Assembly: GCA_965224745.1 (NCBI GenBank)
Contig: CBDCZY010000002.1
Coordinates: 620,001 to 684,000, forward strand
Length of the DNA stretch: 64,000 nucleotides
Direction of reading: 5' to 3'
DNA from: CBDCZY01 sp965224745
GTDB taxonomy: Bacteria; Pseudomonadota; Gammaproteobacteria; Methylococcales; Methylomonadaceae
Part shown: in pieces, positions 25,645 through 34,401 of the stretch
How the letters are laid out: each line of letters opens with the position of its first letter
How positions within the stretch are numbered: the first letter of the stretch is position 1
Notes under the pieces: generated by a model
What the model was told of the DNA's origin: nothing
Seen by the model: only the letters and a program-made list of their open reading frames with translations
The model's database searches: none
Position numbers and translations under genes: made by a program

Positions 25645-27039
25645 ATGAAGAATAACATCAATAAAAACACCTACAAGGTCGACAGTAATAATTGGTTAAG
25701 ATTTGGAAAAAACCAATTAGTTGCATATTTTTTTTTATACCTTGGGCTTAATATTGTTATCTTTTGCTTTACTCCGCCAGCTAGCTTTATCATGCAGGAC
25801 ACAAATAGCTATCTTGAGCCTGCCCAGCTCCTTGTCAACGAAGGTATTTATGTTTCGGACTTAAGGCTTCCTGGCTACCCGATAATGCTAGCTGCACTAT
25901 TGTTATTGACTGACAATTTAGGTCTAGTGACCATATTTCTTCAAAGTATCATAGCCTTTGCAACTGGAGTCATTGCTGGGAGATTAGCAGAAAGAATACG
26001 AAAAGATACTGGTTTGTTTACACTTCTGTTTACCTGCTTCAATCCCGTCACCTTGTTTTATGTGCAGTCAATGCTTTCTGATTTGCTGTTTACCTTTCTG
26101 TTTGTTGCTCACTTATTTTATCTGGTAAAAGTGTTCGATAAATTATCCATATGGCCAGCCGTTATTGCAGGTGTGCTAGCAGGATTAGCTGCGGTCGTGC
26201 GGGGTAATGGTCAATTTCTTATTCTAGTTTTTCCAGTTTTATTATGGCTAGGATATCGTAGTTACAGTCAACAACTGGCTTTAAAGAAACTTGCTCTAAT
26301 AATAGCCATTAATCTGGTTTCTTCGCTTATTATAGTAGCACCCTGGCTGCATTGGAACTTGAAGAATGGCAACAACCTCTCATTCTCTTCCATGTCCTAC
26401 CGTAACTATGTTATTCACGAAAACGTTATCACCGCCGTTGTGCACTGTAAAGGCACCACACTTGGTGAGGCCAAGCAGCTCGTTTATGATAAATTAAATC
26501 TTAAAAGCCCGATGCGCCATGAGTGGAACAGCACCAATACGAAACACGTATTTAAAGTTGTAGCGCAAAACCCACTGAATACCATAAAGGATGTTTGTGG
26601 TTCGCAAATAATCAGCGGTGTGCTTAAAACCCTCGCCACCTTTTTTCTTTCATCTGAAGGGCGAAATTGGGCGCAAATGTGGCAACTAGACAAAAATCAG
26701 AGACTTGAGGCAAATCTAATTGAGACTTTAAGTGATTTTAGTCTGACAGCCATTCTCCGTGGAGAGTCGAATGTATCAAATACCACGATTTTTTGGCATG
26801 TACTTACCCTCGGGTTTGTCATTTTAGTGCGGATACTAAATGTTGTTGGCTTAATTTGTATCGTGAAAAAAAAGCATTGGTATTTAATTATTCCTTTGCT
26901 TGTTTACTTCTTAATTTTCGCCGGAACAGCTGGATTTATTGGATACTCTCGCTTTCGACTTCCGCTTAAACCTTTGCTGGCTATCCTTGCAAGTATTGGT
27001 CTTTTAGAGATGCTGAAAAACAAACAAAAAAGTCAATAA
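25645..27039 (+). CDS. GT39/ArnT-like polytopic glycosyltransferase
   Basis: Membrane protein of 464 residues with about ten hydrophobic segments. The first periplasmic loop carries MQDTNSYLEPAQLLVNEG and LRLPGYPIMLAAL, the acidic and GYP pattern of GT-C glycosyltransferases of the PMT/ArnT type. These enzymes move a sugar from a polyprenyl phosphate donor to an acceptor outside the membrane. This fits the UbiA-like enzyme at 21878 as a possible maker of the donor. A larger soluble loop lies around residues 250-360. The stop at 27039 is followed by remnants of another gene, so the cluster may have been truncated by the insertions to the right. Confidence 0.78.
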   Translation: MKNNINKNTYKVDSNNWLRFGKNQLVAYFFLYLGLNIVIFCFTPPASFIMQDTNSYLEPAQLLVNEGIYVSDLRLPGYPIMLAALLLLTDNLGLVTIFLQSIIAFATGVIAGRLAERIRKDTGLFTLLFTCFNPVTLFYVQSMLSDLLFTFLFVAHLFYLVKVFDKLSIWPAVIAGVLAGLAAVVRGNGQFLILVFPVLLWLGYRSYSQQLALKKLALIIAINLVSSLIIVAPWLHWNLKNGNNLSFSSMSYRNYVIHENVITAVVHCKGTTLGEAKQLVYDKLNLKSPMRHEWNSTNTKHVFKVVAQNPLNTIKDVCGSQIISGVLKTLATFFLSSEGRNWAQMWQLDKNQRLEANLIETLSDFSLTAILRGESNVSNTTIFWHVLTLGFVILVRILNVVGLICIVKKKHWYLIIPLLVYFLIFAGTAGFIGYSRFRLPLKPLLAILASIGLLEMLKNKQKSQ

Positions 27040-27054
27040 TGATGCAAAGTTAAC

Positions 27055-27405
27055 GGTTCTAGTGGTCAAGAGCGGGTACCAGAGCAGCAATGGCTACGCT
27101 ATGCTTGGGCACTTGGTATCAGCTTTGTTTTTCATGGTAACTGTCGTAGGTTGGCTAGATTTGCATTTTACTTTGATATCGGATTTGTTATTAGTGCCAT
27201 AATATTTTGGACGATTGGCCGCTTAAGCCCACAACCATTGTCTGAGCAGGTGGGGCAGTTCACTTATCGACCAGAAATTACTGCTCAAGAAGTTACTGGT
27301 TCATGGAGATGGGATTATCGGTTCTATGCTCTGATCCTAACCCATCTTCGTGACTTTGACATCGCTAAGTTATTGATATTTTGTTTTCATCGAATGATTC
27401 CATGA
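27055..27405 (+). pseudogene. C-terminal remnant of a membrane transporter (sodium:solute symporter-like)
   Basis: An open frame without a proper start runs from 27043. It contains QQWLRYAWALGISFVF, a hydrophobic helix (IGFVISAIIFWTIG), the segment PLSEQVGQFTYRPEI and finally GSWRWDYRFYALIL. The ...YRFYAL... ending after a charged linker resembles C-termini of sodium:solute symporters. The last twenty or so residues differ from such C-termini and may be junction sequence. The rest of the gene is absent, so this is a fragment next to the IS nest. Confidence 0.45.
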
Positions 27406-28026
27406 AAAAAAACCTTACCTTTCAACGGTGTTTTTTTCAGATCCGCTCGGTAGTGCCATTTTCGTCTTTTTGACCCTTGATTTTCCCCGGTTTTTCATTA
27501 ATGCTAGGGACATGTATATTCGAAAAACCAAAACGAAATCCCTGGATAATGGCGGGGCCTACTTCACCTATCGGATCGTTGAATCCGTTCGCGTGGGAAG
27601 GAAAGTAAAGCAACGCACCTTACTGAATCTAGGCAAAGACTTCGCCATTGATCCAGAGCACTGGCCCTTGCTGACAGCCAGGATTGAACAATTGTTACAA
27701 GGCTGTGAGCCTCATCAGCAAGAATTGTTTCATGTAGCCGATGAGTTAACGCAATGCCTGGAAGCCTCAGCCCAGCGTTACAGTGCGCTTATCATCGCTA
27801 AGCTGGCCCAACCGGTGGATGCTGCCAGTCCAGAACCCGATTATCACACGGTTGATATCAATCATGTCGAAACCCTTCAAGCCCGCAGTATCGGTGTTGA
27901 AACGCTGGCGTGGCATGCGGTTATGCAACTACAACTGGATCAGAAGCTCACCGCACTGGGTTTTAATAAAGTCGAACTCGCTGCGGCCATCGGTAACTGT
28001 AATGGTCAAGTTTTCTTGGAAGGATT

Positions 28027-28878
28027 TTAAGCCGCTTTTTTCATTTCTTTGGTTTTTTGATGAGGGGTTTTATAATCAATAGCAGAATGTAACCTTTTAT
28101 AGTTATAGAAACTAATATAGCTAGTCACAGCACTGACTACAGAGGAGTAATTAATAAAACTCAAATAGTTCAGCCTCTCTGTTTTTAAATTCCTAAAAAA
28201 CCGCTCCATCACAGCATTATCCCAGCAATTAGCTCGACGGCTCATACTTTGTGTTATATCCAAGTCATGAAGATAATCAACAAATAGATTGGCTGAATAT
28301 TGAACCCCTTGGTCTGAATGAAACATTAATTGTTGAGTATCTGGCTTGTGTTTATTAATCGCATGTTCTAATGCTGACTTTGCAAGCTCTGCATTGGGTT
28401 CTTCTGATAATGCCCAGCCCATAATTTCTCTTGACCCAAGATCAAGTATACAAGCTAAATAGCTCCAGCCTGTATAGGTTTTAATGTAGGTAATGTCACC
28501 TACCCAGTGCGTATGAACAGTACTGGGATTAAACTGTCGTTTAAGTAAATGATCCGCTTTCTTGTGGACTTCTCCCGCTGGATAGCTGTGTCGCTTTTTA
28601 GGTTTTATGGCAATGACATTCGATTTTTTCATTAATGAAGCTGTTTTATAAACGCCTATTTCAATCCCTCTGTTAGCTAATTCAACCTGAGTCCTTCGTT
28701 TACCATAGGTATGCTGAGTTTCAATGGCTATCAATTTAATTTGTTCTATGGTTTCTTGTTCTTCATCGCTCATTTGATTATTAATCTGATAGTAGTGTGT
28801 ACTGAGAGCTATATTAAATAGTGTGCAAAGCTCTGTTGTTTGATAGCCTGGAGAAGCCTTCTTTATTTCAACAATCAA
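28027..28878 (-). CDS. IS3-family transposase OrfB
   Basis: The catalytic rve-type integrase core of 283 residues. The DDE triad is visible in HWVGDITYIKTYTGWSYLAC (first Asp), LMFHSDQGVQYSANLF (second Asp) and CWDNAVMERFFRNLKTERL (Glu). The N-terminal HTH_21-like region includes TYGKRRTQVELANRGI. It overlaps orfA by four bases (ATGA), where a programmed shift normally makes the OrfAB fusion. This ORF itself is intact, but the interruption of orfA prevents OrfAB production. Confidence 0.93.
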   Translation of the reverse strand: MIVEIKKASPGYQTTELCTLFNIALSTHYYQINNQMSDEEQETIEQIKLIAIETQHTYGKRRTQVELANRGIEIGVYKTASLMKKSNVIAIKPKKRHSYPAGEVHKKADHLLKRQFNPSTVHTHWVGDITYIKTYTGWSYLACILDLGSREIMGWALSEEPNAELAKSALEHAINKHKPDTQQLMFHSDQGVQYSANLFVDYLHDLDITQSMSRRANCWDNAVMERFFRNLKTERLNYLSFINYSSVVSAVTSYISFYNYKRLHSAIDYKTPHQKTKEMKKAA

Positions 28879-29193
28879 TTCAGATTGTTGTTGTCTCGAA
28901 CAAAGAAGGCTGTGGCCTTTTTTAGTATTTCATTATCCCTTTTAGCTCGCCATAATTGCTTCTCTAGGCTTTGTATTTTCTGTTGTTCTGGGGTTAACGC
29001 TTGCTTATCCTGAGGTGTATTACCTTTGAGTTCATCTAAATATTGCTTTTTCCATCGCCTCACAGCAGAGTCACCTGCTCCTGATATTTCCATTATGTTA
29101 GGCGACAATTAACCTGTCCGGTCAGACGACAATTATCTTGACCGGTTGAGTGTATAAACTGATAAGTACTTTTTACTCTTAGGAGGAAGTGAC

Positions 29194-30705
29194 TTGTCCG
29201 GTAAACACATCACTCAATTACAGGAAAATAGTTATATGAAAAATCGTCAGACAGGTTGTACGCAGGAGACATCCGCAGCAAAAGCCGGCATCAGTGTTCG
29301 ATCAGGTTGCCGGATCGAAAAAGGTGAAAGAGCTGAACACAAAGAACGAAAGTGGCGAACGCGCAAAGATCCATTAGAAGCCGTATGGGACTCAGAACTG
29401 GTTCCGTTATTAGAAGATGAATCGTCCTTAACTGGCATTACCCTGTGGGAGCATCTGGATGAGCAGCATCCGGGAAAGTATCCAGAGAAATACCTTCGGA
29501 CACTGCAAAGACGTGTTAAACACTGGCAGGCCACACAAGGCCCGGACAAAGAAGTCATGTTTCGTCAGTCGGTACCTGCGGGTCATCAGGGACTATCTGA
29601 TTTTACGCACCCCAATACCGTCATTACGATAGACGGGAAGGCGTTCGCACATTTACTGTACCAGTTTCGCCTGGCTTTTAGTGGTTGGCGTCATGTCCAT
29701 GTTATTCAGGGCGGAGAAAGCTACAGTGCACTGGCTGACGGCTTACAAAGTGCATTACACACCTTAGGCGGTTCACCAAAGGAACATCGTACAGACAGCC
29801 TCAGTGCGGCTTACGTCAATAACGTAGAAAAACAGCGACTGACGGAAGACTATCATGATTTATGTAAGCATTATGGCATGCGGCCCACCATCAATAATCT
29901 GGGCATTAGTCATGAAAATGGCGCCATTGAAGCACCGCATGGCTCATTAAAACGTCGCATTGATCAAGCCATAAAGTTACGCGGTTCGAATGATTTTTCT
30001 ACACTCCGTGCTTATCGAGAGTTTCTTGAACACATTGTCGACAAACTGAACAGACGATGCAAAGGCAGGTTGGCCGAAGAGCACAAAACCCTGTTAGCCT
30101 TACCCAAACACCGATTTGTTGATTATGCTGAGCTGTCGGTAAAAGTCACCACCAGCAGTACCATTGCTGTAAAACGCGCATTGTATACCGTCCCTTCACG
30201 CCTTATCGGTGAAAGCGTCAGGGTGCATCTCTACCATGATCGTTTGGTCTGCTTTGTTGGCCAAACTCGGGTGATCAATCTGCCTCGGATTTATCCAACA
30301 ACGCCCACCGGCCGAGCGCGACGAATAGATTACCGGCATATCATTCATTCTCTGGCAGCCAAACCACAAGCCTTCCGCTTCTCACAGTTTCGCGATAATA
30401 TTTTGCCTAACACGCAATATCGGGCTTTATGGAAGCAGGCAGAGAAACAGTTTACACCGCAAGAAGCATGCAAGTGGATGGTTGCTGTTTTACGCTTTGC
30501 CTATGATTATGATTGCGAAAGTGCCCTGGCAACTGAGCTAATGCGACAGGCAGAACAAGGTGCCTTGCCCGATTTAACATCCCTGCAGGCAAGGTATTTA
30601 CAACACAGTACACCGCCACCGATACCGCTACGCCAACACCAGGTTGCTGACTATGATCAACTACTGACCGGTCAGTGGATGAGACAGGAGGTGTGCTGTG
30701 AGTGA
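29194..30705 (+). CDS. istA: IS21-family transposase IstA
   Basis: DDE transposase of 503 residues. The start is a TTG at 29194, supported by AGGAGG at 29181-29186 and by the conserved IstA N-terminus (LSGKHITQLQENSYMKNR); the ATG at 29236 would remove it. The HTH region SAAKAGISVRSGCRIEKGER is at about residues 27-46. The DDE core has TVITIDGKAFAHLLYQFRLA (first Asp), HRTDSLSAAYVN (second) and ISHENGAIEAPHGSLKRRID (Glu). The C-terminal beta domain LYTVPSRLIGESVRVHLYHD is typical of IstA. The stop overlaps istB. Confidence 0.95.
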   Translation: MSGKHITQLQENSYMKNRQTGCTQETSAAKAGISVRSGCRIEKGERAEHKERKWRTRKDPLEAVWDSELVPLLEDESSLTGITLWEHLDEQHPGKYPEKYLRTLQRRVKHWQATQGPDKEVMFRQSVPAGHQGLSDFTHPNTVITIDGKAFAHLLYQFRLAFSGWRHVHVIQGGESYSALADGLQSALHTLGGSPKEHRTDSLSAAYVNNVEKQRLTEDYHDLCKHYGMRPTINNLGISHENGAIEAPHGSLKRRIDQAIKLRGSNDFSTLRAYREFLEHIVDKLNRRCKGRLAEEHKTLLALPKHRFVDYAELSVKVTTSSTIAVKRALYTVPSRLIGESVRVHLYHDRLVCFVGQTRVINLPRIYPTTPTGRARRIDYRHIIHSLAAKPQAFRFSQFRDNILPNTQYRALWKQAEKQFTPQEACKWMVAVLRFAYDYDCESALATELMRQAEQGALPDLTSLQARYLQHSTPPPIPLRQHQVADYDQLLTGQWMRQEVCCE

Positions 30706-31435
30706 TGGTTTGCCAATGATGTTAAAAGAACTTCGCTTGCTGGCTTTTTGGCAATATTATGAAGCTTATCAGGAACAGGCCACAAAACAGGCATGGGGCT
30801 ATAGCCAATACCTGTCTAAACTGTGTGAAAATGAAATTGCACGGCGCTTTGAAACGCGAGTTTGCAACTGGACCAAAGAAGCCAAATTACCCCGGGGCAA
30901 AAGTTTTGCCACCTTAGGCTTTGATGAATTACCGGAAACCATTCAAAAGAAAGTGATTGGGCTGCGCGATAATACCCAGTGGGCGCTACAGGCAGATAAT
31001 GTTTTATTGATTGGCCCTTCCGGTGTCGGTAAATCGCATATTGCTTCTGCTTTGGGGCTTCATCTTATCGAACAAGGCATCCGGGTAAAATGGTTGGCTG
31101 CCACCGCACTGGTGCAATTACTGCAGCAGGCCAAAAAAGAGCTGGATTTAATGGCTGTGATGAGTCGACTGGATAAATATCGTGTACTCATTATCGATGA
31201 TATTGGTTATGTTAAAAAAACGGATTCAGAAACCCAGGTCCTGTTTGAGTTTATTGCTCATCGTTATGAAAGTGGCAGCTTGATCATCACATCAAACCAG
31301 CCATTCAGTCACTGGGATCAGATATTCCCGGATACATTAATGACCGTAGCCGCCATTGACCGCATTATCCATCATGCCACGATTCTTGAAATCGACGGCA
31401 ACAGTTACAGGAGGAAACATCAGAAAAAATCATAA
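30698..31435 (+). CDS. istB: IS21-family helper ATPase IstB
   Basis: AAA+ ATPase of 245 residues that acts with IstA in target selection. The Walker A motif LIGPSGVGKSHIASALG is near residue 105, Walker B VLIIDDIGYVKKTDSET near 160, and SGSLIITSNQPFSHWDQIFPD provides the sensor region. The GTG at 30698, preceded by AGGAGGT, lies eight bases inside the end of istA, giving translational coupling. Full length. Confidence 0.95.
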   Translation: MSDGLPMMLKELRLLAFWQYYEAYQEQATKQAWGYSQYLSKLCENEIARRFETRVCNWTKEAKLPRGKSFATLGFDELPETIQKKVIGLRDNTQWALQADNVLLIGPSGVGKSHIASALGLHLIEQGIRVKWLAATALVQLLQQAKKELDLMAVMSRLDKYRVLIIDDIGYVKKTDSETQVLFEFIAHRYESGSLIITSNQPFSHWDQIFPDTLMTVAAIDRIIHHATILEIDGNSYRRKHQKKS

Positions 31436-33269
31436 AAAACCTTAATCACTCAACCGGCCATCATAATTGTCGCCAAACCGGACAAAGTAATTGACGCGAG
31501 ACACCATTACCTGCTTATTGGTATATCCTTCATTTACCATGAGTTTAGCGTAGTCTAGACGCTGTTCTGTGGTGAAGGTTGTTTTAGGTTTTACTGTGGT
31601 TATTTCGGTCATTTTTTATCCTAATTTTGGGTTGGATTATAAGCTATAAATCCTTCCAAGATTATTAGACCATTACAAACATTATCGGCCGTGTGGTTTC
31701 ACCGGGCAGTGAATTGCACACCCATGATTGGCTACAATCACGCTCAGCGTTGGGAGAACTGCTTGACCATGACTATGGCCATACCAGCCTGACACGGCTT
31801 TATACGATCAGCGATAAATTGCTCAAACACCAGACGGCACTGGAAACGTTTCTGTCCGAGCAAGAGCAAACCTTATTCGAATTGAACCGTAGTATTGTGC
31901 TATACGATTTGACCAATACCTATTTTGAAGGGCAGTGTCACCAAAACCCCAAAGCCCAGTTCGGTCGTTCCAAAGAAAAACGCAGTGATTGTCCCTTGGT
32001 GACACTGGGACTGGTGTTGGATGGTGAGGGATTTCCTCTGAGCAGTCAGGTTTTCCCGGGTAATGCCAGTGAGCCGGGCACCTTGGAGTTAATGCTGGAT
32101 GGACTACAAAAAAAACAGCCATTACCGCAGGTCACAAAACCTGTGATCATCATGGATGCCGGTATTGCCAGTGCCGACAACATCGCCTGGTTAATCGAGC
32201 AGGGCTATCATTATCTGGTGGTCAGTCGAGAGCGATCCGTGATCAATCCCACCGATCAGGACGATGCTGTGATGGTGAGAGAAACCGAACACAGTCAGGT
32301 GTGTGTTTATCGCGAAACAGATCAAGACACCCACGAAACCCGGCTCTATTGTCACTCCGAACAAAAACAAAAAAAAGAGCAGGCTATCCGAAACCGCTTC
32401 CATGTTCGCATGGAAGAAGCACTCAACAAGCTTGATGCGGGCTTAAACAAAAAAGGGACGATCAAAAAATACAGCAAAATACTGGAACGGATCGGTCGAC
32501 TGCGCGAAAAAAACCGGCGGGTTTCGCAAGACTACCGCATTGACGTCATAACCGATGACGAGAAAAAAAACGCCATCCGGCTTGAATGGCAACGTGAACC
32601 TCAAAGTAAACAGAACGATCAACACTGTGGTGTCTATTGCCTCAGAACCAATATCCCCGACTGGTCTGAAGAACAACTGTGGACAACCTACATCATGCTG
32701 ACCGAGATCGAAGCCACCTTTCGAAGCTTGAAAACTGAACTGGGCTTGCGCCCGGTTTACCACCAAAAAGAAGACCGTGTCACCGGCCACTTGTTCATTA
32801 CTTTGCTGGCTTATCATCTGGTGCATACGCTGCGCTATCAACTGAAGCAACAGGGCATTCATTTAAGCTGGGACAGTATTCGCAACATCATGTCGACACA
32901 GCAACGTATCACCATGACCTTACCAACGGATGATCATAAAATGATTCACCTGCGGACAACAACGAAGGCGGAGCTACGTCAGAAACAAATTTATGAAGCT
33001 TTGAATATTAAACCCGACCTCATTGGTCAATGTAAAACAATTATCGATAAAAAAAATCTGTAGTGCCAACTGAAACAGATTGAAAATTTTAACTTATTGA
33101 AATAACAGGATATTGTAAATATAAGTCACGAAGATGGGCTAATCGGGTTAACGGGCTGGCAAGTAATAGCATTACTGGTAACAGATAAGGCATTATTATC
33201 GTTATTTGGCTGATCGCAAAGATATCAGCCAACCATCAGCACATGGATTAGATTAGAAAATGCATAAAA

Positions 33270-34352
33270 CTATTGTTCTGAATGAGCCTTAACTAATTGC
33301 TGCTGAATAGCCCAATTAACGTGTTCTTTGATCAAGTTTGATGGGTCTTCAGATCGTTTTTCTAACTGCTGTAAAATGTTCTCAGAATAAGGCGCATTAC
33401 CCAAAGCAACAGCGATATTTCTGATCCAAGCCATATAACCGATTCGACGAATGGCTGTGCCTTCGGTATTGCACAGGAAATCCTGTTCCGACCAGGCAAA
33501 AATCGTTAATAATTCGATTTCGCCGAGTCCCTGTTTAGCATGAAAATCAACTTCTTGCGAGAGTTGAGCAAAACGATTCCAGGGACACACTAACTGACAA
33601 TCATCGCAACCGTAAACTCTGTTACCAATCAAAGGTCTCAATTCCAAAGGAATGGAACCTTTGTTTTCTATCGTTAAATACGAAATACATCGTCTAGCAT
33701 CCAACCGATAGGGTCCAACGATGGCTTGAGTCGGACAAATATCAATACAAGTCTGACAGTCGCCGCAGTGCGCACCGGTTTGAGAATCCACAACCAAAGG
33801 TAGATCTGTGTATATTTCACCCAGAAAAAACCATGAACCCGCTTCTTTGTTGATTAAGTTGGTGTGCTTCCCTATCCATCCTAACCCTGCTTTTTCCGCG
33901 AGTGCTTTTTCTAAAACCGGCGCACTGTCTACAAAAACACGGTAACCGAATTCTCCAACATGCTCACTTATTTGATCTGCTAACCGCTGTAGCCGCTTTC
34001 GGAGTACTTTGTGATAATCACGCCCCAGAGCGTAGCGTGATATATACGCTCCGATAGGGTTATCAAGTTGGGAGTGGATTTGTTGGTGATGCTCTGGTAA
34101 ATAATCCATTCGGACTGAAATTATTCTGATGGTACCAGGGATTAGTTGTTCCGGTCGGCTACGTTTTATGCCATGTTTTGTCATAAAACCCATCGTGCCT
34201 TGAAAGCCAGACTCGACCCAATTCGCCATGTATTGTTCTGCTTTCTCAAGGTTTGTATCAGTAATGCCTACTTGCTGAAAGCCGAGTTGTTTTCCCCATT
34301 GCTTTAGTTGTTTAGTAAAATCAGAAAATTCTAGCGTTTCAGTACGATTCAT
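33270..34352 (-). CDS. queG: Epoxyqueuosine reductase
   Basis: Cobalamin-dependent iron-sulfur enzyme that reduces epoxyqueuosine to queuosine in tRNA. The 360-residue protein has the N-terminal DUF1730-like region (LGRDYHKVLRKRLQRLAD, VFVDSAPVLEKALAEKAGLG) and two 4Fe-4S binding motifs, CGDCQTCIDICPTQA and CDDCQLVCPWN, near residues 190-260. A C-terminal HEAT-like part follows. It is divergent from nnr with a 49-base gap that must contain both promoters. Same order queG-nnr-tsaE-ami as in many gammaproteobacteria. Confidence 0.95.
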   Translation of the reverse strand: MNRTETLEFSDFTKQLKQWGKQLGFQQVGITDTNLEKAEQYMANWVESGFQGTMGFMTKHGIKRSRPEQLIPGTIRIISVRMDYLPEHHQQIHSQLDNPIGAYISRYALGRDYHKVLRKRLQRLADQISEHVGEFGYRVFVDSAPVLEKALAEKAGLGWIGKHTNLINKEAGSWFFLGEIYTDLPLVVDSQTGAHCGDCQTCIDICPTQAIVGPYRLDARRCISYLTIENKGSIPLELRPLIGNRVYGCDDCQLVCPWNRFAQLSQEVDFHAKQGLGEIELLTIFAWSEQDFLCNTEGTAIRRIGYMAWIRNIAVALGNAPYSENILQQLEKRSEDPSNLIKEHVNWAIQQQLVKAHSEQ

Positions 34353-34401
34353 TTGCTAAGATTATACATATATAACTTTTTAATTACTCAAACGAGACAT
34401 C

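Larger units (their letters stand above)
29096..31503 (+). mobile_element. IS21-family element
   Basis: Element of 2408 bases. Both ends begin TGT and share long imperfect terminal repeats with the boxes GTCCGGT, CGACAATTAT and CCGGTTGAGTG at the same spacing. The 6-base target duplication CCATTA is at 29090-29095 and 31504-31509. It encodes IstA and IstB on the plus strand, both intact, so it may be active. It is the youngest insertion of this nest. Confidence 0.94.
28875..31612 (-). pseudogene. IS3-family OrfA, split by an IS21 element
   Basis: OrfA starts at ATG 31612 with an AGGA ribosome binding site. It runs to 31504 (MTEITTVKPKTTFTTEQRLD, then YAKLMVNEGYTNKQVM) and, after removal of the IS21 element and one CCATTA copy, continues from 29089 as EISGAGDSAVRRWKKQYLDE to its stop at 28875. 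The joined length is 107 residues in one frame. It is the helix-turn-helix plus leucine-zipper protein of IS3 elements. The match of frame and length confirms the nesting order. Confidence 0.9.
27998..31677 (-). mobile_element. IS3-family element, interrupted by an IS21-family element
   Basis: Ends are TGTAATGGTC...TCTTGGAAGGATTT (left) and the matching complement at 31648-31677, giving imperfect 30-base inverted repeats that begin TG and end CA. The 3-base duplication AAC flanks it (27995-27997 and 31678-31680), as usual for IS3 elements. Removing the nested element gives 1266 bases. Its orfA and orfB read on the minus strand. Confidence 0.93.
27512..33063 (+). pseudogene. IS1634-family transposase, split by an IS3 element
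   Basis: The coding sequence starts at ATG 27512 (MYIRKTKTKSLDNGGAYFTY), is interrupted at 27997 and resumes in frame at 31681. Joined, it gives about 622 residues ending at 33063. The N-terminal part has the typical VRVGRKVKQRTLLNLG; the catalytic part has NRSIVLYDLTNTYFEG with the first Asp, PVIIMDAGIASADNIAWL with the second, and LTEIEATFRSLKTELGLRPV with the Glu, as in the DDE core of IS1634/IS4-related transposases. The terminal repeats of this outer element were not found with confidence. The interruption makes it non-functional. Confidence 0.88.

Noticed and set aside
27406..27511. Left terminal repeat of the IS1634-type element
   Set aside because: A shared GTAGTGCCA appears near both ends, but in direct rather than inverted orientation, so boundaries cannot be claimed.
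33064..33269. Possible tail of a membrane protein after the IS1634 gene
   Set aside because: A short frame with hydrophobic residues is open here, but it is too short to assign and may be part of the outer IS end.
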